From Flavobacterium pectinovorum (GTDB lineage: Bacteria > Bacteroidota > Bacteroidia > Flavobacteriales > Flavobacteriaceae): a stretch of 64,000 nt of DNA. The stretch spans positions 124,001 to 188,000 of the forward strand of contig NZ_FRBX01000004.1 of the NCBI RefSeq assembly GCF_900142715.1, given 5' to 3'. The translations under genes were made by a program, and so were the position numbers. The notes under the pieces were generated by a model. The model searched no databases and was not told where the DNA came from. It saw only the letters and a list, made by a program, of their open reading frames with translations. This document shows positions 8,155 through 14,779 of this stretch, piece after piece. Numbering within the stretch: position 1 is the stretch's first letter; each line of letters opens with the position of its first letter.

Positions 8155-8236
8155 GTGGAGCAGAAACCACTTAAAAAACGAACTGTTTCGCACAGTAAAA
8201 TGCGAAGGCGGATCTGAAAAGCCAAATGAGTAGGAC
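8155..8236 (+). ncRNA. Structured leader RNA, copy 2 (full form)
   Basis: This copy is nearly identical to copy 1. Hairpin 1 is GTGG/CCAC with the AGCAGAAA loop. Hairpin 2 is TTTCGC/GCGAA with a CAGT-ACTG pseudoknot option. Hairpin 3 is GGC/GCC around a loop with GGATCTGAAAA. The closing part is CC-AAATGAGTA-GG. Compared with copy 1, the third base pair of hairpin 3 changes from U-G to C-G, so pairing is kept. The next ATG (8251) follows 14 bases after the element. Confidence 0.6.
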
Positions 8237-8250
8237 TAAAACTAATTGTT

Positions 8251-8907
8251 ATGCAACCAATACCTGTAAAAGTTAAAAATGTTAATGTATATCCTTATGT
8301 CGAATGGCATGGAGGAGGAGTTGGACCTGTAATTCTTCCGGTTATCGAAGGAGCCAGCGGAACTTATGCTGTTGGAACACTTATTATGTCTGTATTCTAT
8401 AATCTTGACCTTAATGTCACCGAAAAACCTAAGCTGGGCATTCACCAAAGATATGTAGCAATGGGCGAAACAGAAGACGGAACTCCTTTTACGACTCCGT
8501 GGATGTATTGCACAAACGCAAGCAATCAGCCGGAATTTGGAAGAACTATTACACTTAATCAGCCAAACTCTGAAGCAAATAGCGTAGGAAGTGTGCCTCC
8601 TTATATTACACTTGGTCCGCTTACGGATATTACAGTAAGTCAGTTATTTCCACCGCCGGCAATTGGGCAAATATTGCTTATTGAAAGTGGTTCCGGAAAT
8701 GTTATTGCAACAAGAACCGGTACACCTCACGAAATGGGAGTTGAAGTAAAAGGCGGTAAACGTTTCGGAAACTTATCGGCAGGAGCAAAAAACATCATTA
8801 TTACCGGAAAAAACCAGGACGGAAAAACAGTAACGATGGGTGATTTAACTTGTTTAGATCCAAATGAACCGGCAATTTTCTTACGTCAGTTTGGACCTTT
8901 TAATTAA
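8251..8907 (+). CDS. Unrecognised 218-aa protein of the tyrosinase/GDL-peptide cluster
   Basis: I do not recognise a family. The protein is soluble, beta-rich and Gly/Pro-rich, with no signal peptide. Visible landmarks are YVEWHGGGVGPVILPV near the N terminus and L132-FPPPAIG-139 in the middle. The second motif closely resembles F86-PPPALG-92 in the DUF1842 protein at 16296, which suggests a shared structural element or interaction site. The C-terminal region ends in IFLRQFGPFN. The gene is preceded by leader copy 2 and followed after 29 bases by peptide 1, so it is probably co-expressed with the peptides. A binding or scaffold role for the peptides is possible but untested. Confidence 0.65.
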   Translation: MQPIPVKVKNVNVYPYVEWHGGGVGPVILPVIEGASGTYAVGTLIMSVFYNLDLNVTEKPKLGIHQRYVAMGETEDGTPFTTPWMYCTNASNQPEFGRTITLNQPNSEANSVGSVPPYITLGPLTDITVSQLFPPPAIGQILLIESGSGNVIATRTGTPHEMGVEVKGGKRFGNLSAGAKNIIITGKNQDGKTVTMGDLTCLDPNEPAIFLRQFGPFN

Positions 8908-8936
8908 ACCAAATATTAATCATAAAAATAAAAATT

Positions 8937-9113
8937 ATGGGAGTAATGATGCCATATGGCGCCGCCATTAGAGAAGCTTTGGCTTCGAACGATCTAACAA
9001 AGATGGAAGCTATTGCCGAGCAAGCAAAACAAACAATAAAACAACAAGGAGATCTTACTGCAGCGTACTTAGAATTGATTGAAGCAATTGCTGCACTAAA
9101 AACTAAAAAATAG
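8937..9113 (+). CDS. DUF1843/GDL-motif short peptide 1 (candidate precursor)
   Basis: This 58-residue peptide starts MGVMMPYGAAIREALASNDL and contains a KQQGDL turn at about 35-40 followed by a helix (LELIEAIAALK). It matches the short DUF1843 pattern: 'P-Y-G-x-A-I-R-x-A-I-A-S-x-D-L...M...A..A......GDL..A...L...I..L'. It has no Cys and no secretion signal. Tyr7 is shared by all three peptides; this copy alone also has a Tyr in the second helix. It is too short for usual gene-calling limits. It lies 29 bases after the 218-aa protein, without a leader copy in between. Its role as a substrate of the radical SAM protein is inferred from gene order and from my recollection of a family named 'GDL motif peptide-associated radical SAM/SPASM maturase'. 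Confidence 0.85.
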   Translation: MGVMMPYGAAIREALASNDLTKMEAIAEQAKQTIKQQGDLTAAYLELIEAIAALKTKK

Positions 9114-9168
9114 TTGTGTTGTCTTGTAGAAATAAAGGTGTATCCGAAAAACCTAAAAGAGTAGGAAT
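9114..9168 (+). ncRNA. Structured leader RNA, copy 3 (short form), between peptides 1 and 2
   Basis: This shortened copy begins right after the peptide 1 stop codon. Hairpin 1 (GTGG/CCAC) is absent and hairpin 2 is only weakly formed (CTT/AAG). Hairpin 3 is kept as GGT/ACC around a loop with UCCGAAAA, and the terminal CCTA-AAAGAG-TAGG hairpin is kept. The conserved GAGTAGGA ends at 9166, 21 bases before the next ATG. The GGU/ACC pair compared with GGC/GCC in copies 2 and 5 is a compensatory change. Confidence 0.5.
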
Positions 9169-9187
9169 AATTTAAAATACAAATATC

Positions 9188-9364
9188 ATGGGATTTATAC
9201 CAATGTACGGAGTTGCGATTCGGGATGCTATCGCTTCAAACGACTTATCTAAAATGGAAGCTATTGCAGAACAGGCCAAACAAACCGTAAAGGAACAAGG
9301 GGATTTAAGTGCTGCTTTGGTAGAATTGCTGGATGCAATTGATGCTTTAAAAAATAAAAGATAA
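9188..9364 (+). CDS. DUF1843/GDL-motif short peptide 2 (candidate precursor)
   Basis: This 58-residue peptide begins MGFIPMYGVAIRDAIASNDL and has KEQGDLSAALVELLDAIDAL in its second half. It is aligned residue by residue with peptide 1 without gaps: Tyr7, IR at 11-12, ASNDL at 16-20, MEAIAEQAKQT and GDL at 38-40 are all kept. Differences lie mostly at residues 3-6 and in the second helix. It has no Cys and no signal peptide. It is preceded by leader copy 3 and followed by leader copy 4. This is probably a second substrate or isoform from tandem duplication. Confidence 0.85.
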   Translation: MGFIPMYGVAIRDAIASNDLSKMEAIAEQAKQTVKEQGDLSAALVELLDAIDALKNKR

Positions 9365-9370
9365 AAAAAT

Positions 9371-9428
9371 AACGAGCTGTCTTGTTAAGTAAAACAAGGG
9401 TGGATCCGAAAAACCTTAAGAGTAGGAA
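9371..9428 (+). ncRNA. Structured leader RNA, copy 4 (short form), between peptides 2 and 3
   Basis: Hairpin 1 is absent. Hairpin 2 is CTTGTT (9381-9386) with AACAAG (9393-9398); its sequence differs completely from TTCGC/GCGAA in copies 1 and 2, yet pairing is kept. Hairpin 3 is GGT/ACC around a loop with GGATCCGAAAA. The terminal element CCTTAAGAGTAGG is kept, and GAGTAGGA ends 21 bases before the ATG of peptide 3. The full replacement of the hairpin 2 bases with retained pairing is the best evidence for a real RNA structure. Confidence 0.55.
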
Positions 9429-9448
9429 TAACTTAAAACAACAATATT

Positions 9449-9619
9449 ATGGGAGTAACAATGCTTTACGCAGCAGGAATCAGAGAGGCGATTGCTTCAA
9501 ATGATTTAGAAAAAATGAAAGCAGTCGCCGAACAGGCGAAACAAACTGTAAGAGAACAAGGAGACTTAAGCTCAGCATTGATAGAATTGTTAGAAGCAAT
9601 TGAATCATTGAGAAAGTAA
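9449..9619 (+). CDS. DUF1843/GDL-motif short peptide 3 (candidate precursor)
   Basis: This 56-residue peptide begins MGVTMLYAAGIREAIASNDL and contains VREQGDLSSALIELLEAIES. It keeps Tyr7, the IRE and ASNDL blocks and GDL at 38-40, and ends two residues earlier than its two paralogues. The YGxA block of the others is YAAG here. It has no Cys and no signal peptide. It is the last peptide gene before a strong hairpin terminator, and the radical SAM gene starts 78 bases downstream. Confidence 0.85.
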   Translation: MGVTMLYAAGIREAIASNDLEKMKAVAEQAKQTVREQGDLSSALIELLEAIESLRK

Positions 9620-9629
9620 TCTAAAAAAG

Positions 9630-9666
9630 ACGGTTTATTAAGATTCGCTTTTTAAACCGTTTTTTT
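9630..9666 (+). terminator. Rho-independent terminator between the peptides and the maturase operon
   Basis: A perfect 8-bp stem (ACGGTTTA 9630-9637 with TAAACCGT 9653-9660) is followed directly by a run of T (9661-9666). It lies 10 bases after the peptide 3 stop and 31 bases before the radical SAM start. It should end or attenuate the peptide transcript, giving more peptide than enzyme. Confidence 0.75.
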
Positions 9667-9697
9667 AAATAATGACCAAACCCTAAATAAAATTAAG

Positions 9698-11128
9698 ATG
9701 GATACGATTAAGACTTCAACACGATACAGAGTAAGAGACGATTATAAAACTGCCACGCCGGTTCATGTAGTATGGGAAATTACTTTAGCCTGTAATTTAA
9801 AATGCTCGCATTGCGGATCAAGAGCTGGAAAAGTAAGGCCTGGTGAATTAACGACAGAACAATGTTTCGGAGTTATTGATAGTCTTAAACGTCTTGGTAC
9901 AAGAGAAATTACAATTATTGGCGGCGAGGCTTTTTTAAGAAAAGACTGGCTGGAAATTATAGAAAGAATAAGTCAAAGCGGTATTGAATGTTCGATGCAG
10001 TCCGGAGCATACAATTTAAATGAAGAAAGAATTATTGATGCCAAAAAAGCAGGAATCAGAAACATTGGTGTTTCTATTGATGGATTACCGGATACACATA
10101 ATAAAATCAGAGGAAGAAGAGATTCATTTGAACATGTAATTCATTGTCTTCAGCTTTTAAAAAAGCACAATATTCCGTCAAGCGTAAATACAGTGATTAC
10201 AAAAACCAATAAAAATGAGCTGAATGAATTAGTGGATGTTCTGATTGAAAATGGTGTGAAAAACTGGCAAATACAACTTGCCGTTGCCATGGGAAATGCC
10301 GTTGATAATTCAGACGAATTGATTCTGCAACCTTATGAATTAAATGATTTTTACGAAAATCTTATTGTAATCTACAGAAAAGCATTAGCCAATAATGTTT
10401 TGATACAAGCAGGAAACAACATTGGATATTTTGGTCCATACGAACATATTTGGAGACAGGGCAATGAAAAATATTATACAGGCTGTTCAGCAGGACATAC
10501 CGGAATTGGTATCGAAGCCGACGGTAAAATAAAAGGCTGCCCGTCATTGCCAACAAACGCATATACCGGAGGAAATGTAAAAGACATGGATCTCGAAGAC
10601 ATCTGGAAATACAGTGAAGAAATGGTTTTTTCCAGATATAGAAATAAAGAAGAATTATGGGGCGGTTGTAAAGGCTGTTATTATGAATCTTCTTGTTTGG
10701 CGGGCTGCACTTGGACAAGTCATGTGTTGTTTGGCAAAAGAGGAAACAACCCGTTTTGTCATTACCGTGCTTTAGAATTAAAAAAGAAAGGACTTAGAGA
10801 ACGTATCAGAAAAACACAAGAAGCGCCCGGACTTTCTTTTGATCAGGGACTTTTTGAAATTATAGTAGAAAATGAAAAAGGAGAAATTGTCGAAATACAA
10901 TCTCCTAACGATACACAAGTACTTCCGGTTTCAAACAATATAGACAGGGTTCCCAGAATTCCTAAAGCATTAAAATTATGCAACGGCTGTGATAATTATG
11001 TGTATGAAGAAGAAACTACCTGCAGCTTTTGTAATGCCGATGTTCAGAAAGTAAATGATGAATATGCCATTAAAATGGAAAGAGCAAAACGATCGCTGGA
11101 GAAACTCGAATTATTAATGATGAAATAA
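9698..11128 (+). CDS. Radical SAM/SPASM peptide maturase (GDL-peptide associated)
   Basis: This 476-aa protein binds a radical SAM [4Fe-4S] cluster through C32-x3-C36-x2-C39 (ACNLKCSHCGS). A GGE motif (IIGGEAFLRKDW) follows, and the rest of the partial TIM barrel extends to about 250. The SPASM region spans about 265-355, with GCSAGHTG, KGCPSLP, GGCKGCYYESSC, LAGC and PFC, enough Cys for two auxiliary clusters. The C-terminal part is unusual: a zinc-ribbon-like C428-NGC431...C442-SFC445 and a charged helix. Such enzymes make radical-based cross-links or other changes on peptides. The three peptides directly upstream are the likely substrates. It heads an operon of six genes, and its stop is 2 bases before the methyltransferase start. 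Confidence 0.85.
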   Translation: MDTIKTSTRYRVRDDYKTATPVHVVWEITLACNLKCSHCGSRAGKVRPGELTTEQCFGVIDSLKRLGTREITIIGGEAFLRKDWLEIIERISQSGIECSMQSGAYNLNEERIIDAKKAGIRNIGVSIDGLPDTHNKIRGRRDSFEHVIHCLQLLKKHNIPSSVNTVITKTNKNELNELVDVLIENGVKNWQIQLAVAMGNAVDNSDELILQPYELNDFYENLIVIYRKALANNVLIQAGNNIGYFGPYEHIWRQGNEKYYTGCSAGHTGIGIEADGKIKGCPSLPTNAYTGGNVKDMDLEDIWKYSEEMVFSRYRNKEELWGGCKGCYYESSCLAGCTWTSHVLFGKRGNNPFCHYRALELKKKGLRERIRKTQEAPGLSFDQGLFEIIVENEKGEIVEIQSPNDTQVLPVSNNIDRVPRIPKALKLCNGCDNYVYEEETTCSFCNADVQKVNDEYAIKMERAKRSLEKLELLMMK

Positions 11129-11130
11129 TT

Positions 11131-11703
11131 ATGGAACTACTTAAAAAAATCCAATCAGAAATTGATCAGTATTCGAATACTATTGAAGACAATTTAAGTC
11201 TGCCGGATATTACCATTAAATACGGTCTTAATTCATACAGATACGGATCTTCCAGTTTTTTGGATGATCTTTTTGATCCCATTCAAATAACTCATGAAAC
11301 GGTTTTTTATGATTTGGGTTCAGGTTACGGAAATATTATTTTATACGGAGCTGTAAAATATCCGGAAGCAAAATTTATAGGAATTGAAATTCTGGAAGAA
11401 CGAAATCAGGTTTGTATGGATTTAATAGAAAAAGAACAAATACCAAATGTTACCGCAATTACAGGCGATATTTTAAAAACTGATATTTCTGACGGTACTG
11501 TTTTTTACCTCTATAATCCTCTTTTTAATTTTCAATACAAAACATTATTAGATAAGCTATATCAGATTTCATTAAACAAAAATATAGTTGTAATCGCTGA
11601 GTCCCGATGCAATTTTTTTGATGAAGCCCACTGGTTAGAACAATACCATCTTAAGGATATTGATGTGATTAGAAAAATCAAATATTATCGCTCTAAACCT
11701 TGA
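11131..11703 (+). CDS. Class I SAM-dependent methyltransferase-like protein
   Basis: This 190-aa protein carries the class I motif I as FYDLGSGYGNIILYGAV (residues about 66-82) and motif II as KFIGIEILEERN, where the acidic residue would bind ribose. It then has an acidic GDILKTDISDG strand-loop and FYLYNPLF. The 'DLGSGYGN' form recalls the DOT1/histone-lysine-type methyltransferase branch, but the substrate cannot be deduced. It is 2 bases from the radical SAM stop, so translation is probably coupled. It is a likely tailoring enzyme of the same pathway (inference). Confidence 0.75.
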   Translation: MELLKKIQSEIDQYSNTIEDNLSLPDITIKYGLNSYRYGSSSFLDDLFDPIQITHETVFYDLGSGYGNIILYGAVKYPEAKFIGIEILEERNQVCMDLIEKEQIPNVTAITGDILKTDISDGTVFYLYNPLFNFQYKTLLDKLYQISLNKNIVVIAESRCNFFDEAHWLEQYHLKDIDVIRKIKYYRSKP

Positions 11704-11766
11704 GATCAGACTAATAAATATCAAAAGGAAAATAAAATAGTAACCAATTTAAAACCCAAAATAATC

Positions 11767-12579
11767 ATGACCAATTTAAGTTCCATCATTCTTCCTGTTC
11801 TTCAGGGAATGGAAGAATCACATTTAAAAGATCAATTACTAAAATTCCTGCCTAATCAGGAAGAATCATTTTCAAAAATTGAAAAAAGTTTTAATCAGCT
11901 TACTTCGAAAGTACAGGATAAGGAAAGATTACAGCGCTTTTTTCATAGTTGGAGCCAGACCAATAACAGCGCTATGACCGTTGCAGGAATTAGCAACCGT
12001 ATGACAATGCTGGTTCATAAAAACCAACCCATTGCAGACGAAAAAGCGTTATTGCATTCTATCACAAGTTTAAACAGAATTGTTGATGAAGATTTGGCAG
12101 TTGTGGGCAGAATTCTGCATTCGCAAATGTTTTATACCATGGCAACGACTATTTGTGCAGATGATGACTGGCTTTCTCGAAAATATTTAAACCAAAGTGC
12201 TTGTGATTTTAAAGCATGGAAAGATCAAAATTCATTACGAAATAAAGATATTATGATCGCATTATTGACCACTTTAATTCATGAAATTTATACACATGGC
12301 GAAGTAGAATTGATACTTCCAAAATTTCAATCATGGCTGCTGAACGACTATGGTTTTTCTGAAGAAGAATGTGATAAAACATTGGCGTGGATCAGTGTTC
12401 ATTGTGGTCCAACAGAAAAAAATCATTTCTTTTTTGCCGTTAGTTCAATATTTCATTATGCCAAAGCAATGAATGTTAATCTCGAAGCGTATGATTTAGA
12501 AGTAATTATTAAAGATTATTTGGCTAAAAAATCGGCTGTGATGGAAGATCTTTTAGAAGTTGAAGAATTGAGTTTTTAA
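11767..12579 (+). CDS. All-helical protein, possibly heme-oxygenase-like; function unknown
   Basis: This 270-aa protein is mostly alpha-helical and has no signal peptide or membrane segment. His and acidic residues are spaced along helices: about 177-185 LIHEIYTHGEVE and about 218-228 HCGPTEKNHFFF. Together with NRIVDEDLAVVGRILHSQ (about 105-120) these could form a metal site of the heme-oxygenase-like diiron type (HDO/PqqC/TenA fold). This is a weak suggestion based on spacing, not on a recognised motif. It sits third in the maturase operon, between the methyltransferase and the ATP-grasp-like gene. The role is not known. Confidence 0.4.
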   Translation: MTNLSSIILPVLQGMEESHLKDQLLKFLPNQEESFSKIEKSFNQLTSKVQDKERLQRFFHSWSQTNNSAMTVAGISNRMTMLVHKNQPIADEKALLHSITSLNRIVDEDLAVVGRILHSQMFYTMATTICADDDWLSRKYLNQSACDFKAWKDQNSLRNKDIMIALLTTLIHEIYTHGEVELILPKFQSWLLNDYGFSEEECDKTLAWISVHCGPTEKNHFFFAVSSIFHYAKAMNVNLEAYDLEVIIKDYLAKKSAVMEDLLEVEELSF

Positions 12580-12627
12580 AATCCTATTTCAATAAAAATT
12601 AGTATCAGAAGAAATTTCCAAGTCATT

Positions 12628-13845
12628 ATGTCTAAAATTAAGTTGCAGCAAAATCAGGCCGAAAAACAAGAAAAATGGAATCAGTTATTTTCAAAATATT
12701 TTCAGAAAGAGACAGGATTAAATGGTGATTATTTTGCCAGTTCTTCTGTAATTCTATCTTCAGAATATAGCGAAGAAATGAATCGATTGTGTTCTATTTT
12801 GAATAAAGCTTGTACGGCAATTGTTCTGAATTATTTTGAAGACGAAAGGATTCGGAAATACTATCAACTTGATGAAGACCTGGAAACTTTATTAAAAAAA
12901 AGTGATAATGCAGCATACAATCAGGGTTTTTATCGCCCTGATTTTTTATATGACAAAAACGATCAGCCCAAAATTTGTGAGATAGGCGCCCGATATCCTT
13001 TAAACGGCTGGATGATTAGTTATTATTTGCAATTAATAAAAAATTCAACAACTGCCAATAAAGATAAAACAGAAAATAATTTAGAAAATCTTATTGACGA
13101 TTTATACAATCAATTTGTTCCTCATCAAAAAATAGCTCTCCTTCATGATGATGAAAAAGGAACAGAGATTTTTTATCTGCAAAAGGAATTGGCAAAACTA
13201 AAAATCGAATTAATATCTGCAAAACCTCAGGATTTAATTCTTTCAAATGATTTAATATATGTAAACGGTGAACCGGTTTCGCAATTTATATTAGAAATGG
13301 ATCGGGAAGAATTAAAAAAAATAAAACCAGAAGTGCTGGATAAGCTTATCAGCGGAAAGTCTTATTTCAATGATATTCGAACTTTAATTTTAATTCACGA
13401 CAAAAGAGTTTTGGCTGTCATGTACGATGCTCAAATTATGAATGATTATTTAAGCAAAGAAGATTATGATTTTTTGCAAAAGTATCTCATTCCGAGTTTT
13501 GTGATTACAGAACCTTTCGGCTGCGACATTTTTATAAATGGCGAAGAGAATTTGATTTTAAAATTAAACAGCAGCGGAAGAGGCATTGGAGCGTATGTTA
13601 AAAAGGATTGTACAACTCAGGAATGGGAAAAAATTATTAGAGAAAACTGGAATAAATACCTGATTCAGCATTTTGTTGACCAGCAAGAATTTACCGATGT
13701 CGAAAATAATCGTCAGATTCATTTAGTAGGGATGTTATTGTGTAAAAATGATAAAAATTATGGATCCGGTTTATTTCGCGGTTCAGACGAAACGGTGGTA
13801 AATGTGCATCAGGGGCGAGCTTTGATTTATCCAATTTTAGACTAA
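12628..13845 (+). CDS. ATP-grasp-like (glutathionylspermidine-synthase-type) protein
   Basis: This 405-aa protein has two features of circularly arranged ATP-grasp ligases. One is PKICEIGARYPLNGW (about 113-127), like the 'vcEiNaR' metal/nucleotide segment. The other is a late NLILKLNSSGRGIGAYVKK plus KYLIQHFVDQQEF (about 308-352), as in ATP-grasp Lys/Gly-rich loops and 'viQ.yv...e' strands. ATP-grasp enzymes join a carboxylate to an amine through an acyl-phosphate. It is soluble, fourth in the operon, and 6 bases before the GT2 gene. It could form an amide on the matured product. Family identity is plausible but distant. Confidence 0.5.
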   Translation: MSKIKLQQNQAEKQEKWNQLFSKYFQKETGLNGDYFASSSVILSSEYSEEMNRLCSILNKACTAIVLNYFEDERIRKYYQLDEDLETLLKKSDNAAYNQGFYRPDFLYDKNDQPKICEIGARYPLNGWMISYYLQLIKNSTTANKDKTENNLENLIDDLYNQFVPHQKIALLHDDEKGTEIFYLQKELAKLKIELISAKPQDLILSNDLIYVNGEPVSQFILEMDREELKKIKPEVLDKLISGKSYFNDIRTLILIHDKRVLAVMYDAQIMNDYLSKEDYDFLQKYLIPSFVITEPFGCDIFINGEENLILKLNSSGRGIGAYVKKDCTTQEWEKIIRENWNKYLIQHFVDQQEFTDVENNRQIHLVGMLLCKNDKNYGSGLFRGSDETVVNVHQGRALIYPILD

Positions 13846-13851
13846 TAAATC

Positions 13852-14763
13852 ATGAAACATACAGTTATTATACCGCTTTATAACAAAGAGGAATATATAT
13901 GGGACACCATTCGTTCGCTGGCTTTTCAGGAAAAAAAAGCATCGCAAATTATTATAATTGATGACTGCAGTACAGATGAAAGCCTATTTTATCTGGAAGA
14001 TGCAATATCTTTTTTTGCACCGCAATTTTTACTGACGGATATTCAAATTATTGAACTAAAAGAAAATAAAGGTCCCGGTAATGCAAGAAATATTGGGATA
14101 GAACTGGCAACCGGAGAACTTATTAGTTTTCTGGACGCAGATGATTGTTATACGTTTTCGTGTTTAAGCGAGGTTGATCTCATTATGCAAAACGAAAATA
14201 TAGATGTCTTAATACTCGGAATTCTATTATTTCCATCTGAATATTATCTGCCAAAAATTAAATCGTTCGAGTCAGAATTGGTTTCTCTTTCAGATGAATT
14301 GTTTTTGATACCCAATATATTGCACACCATTAGTTCGCCGGATTTTATTATGGGAGTTGGCAGCAATGTTATTATTCGCAAAAAATATCTGAAACACATT
14401 CGCTATGAGACTAATGTTTCCTTAAATGAGGGCATTGATTTTTGGTATCGTGTTTTAAAAAGTAATAAAAACGCAATGGTTGGATTACTGAATAAAGCGT
14501 GTATTGAAGTAAGAGAAGTGAAAGGAAGTTTATCCCGCCAGAATTATACGAATTGGAAACAATTAGAAATTCCGGTTTCTGTAAAACGATATCAAAAAAG
14601 TGCTAATCTATACGATCAGCAATTAATGGGAATGTTGTCTCAACGCTGGTTGGAGCACGCAATGGAACGATTGCCTTCGTTGCGGCAAAAAACGTTATTT
14701 ATTTTACATCATTTCAGGATCTTAATTAGAAACCGCTATTATTTCAAAAGAAGAAATAAATAA
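13852..14763 (+). CDS. Family 2 glycosyltransferase
   Basis: This 303-aa protein has a GT-A fold start, TVIIPLYNKEEYIWDTIRSL, with IIIIDDCSTDES and the metal-binding DAD of ISFLDADDCYTF (about 92-103). The N-terminal two thirds match GT2 enzymes, and a GIDFWYRVL acceptor-side helix follows (about 197-205). There is no membrane anchor. It transfers a sugar from a nucleotide sugar. The acceptor is unknown, but its position in the maturase operon suggests it modifies the peptide or a derived product. Confidence 0.85.
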   Translation: MKHTVIIPLYNKEEYIWDTIRSLAFQEKKASQIIIIDDCSTDESLFYLEDAISFFAPQFLLTDIQIIELKENKGPGNARNIGIELATGELISFLDADDCYTFSCLSEVDLIMQNENIDVLILGILLFPSEYYLPKIKSFESELVSLSDELFLIPNILHTISSPDFIMGVGSNVIIRKKYLKHIRYETNVSLNEGIDFWYRVLKSNKNAMVGLLNKACIEVREVKGSLSRQNYTNWKQLEIPVSVKRYQKSANLYDQQLMGMLSQRWLEHAMERLPSLRQKTLFILHHFRILIRNRYYFKRRNK

Positions 14764-14779
14764 AAGAAATCCATTAACT

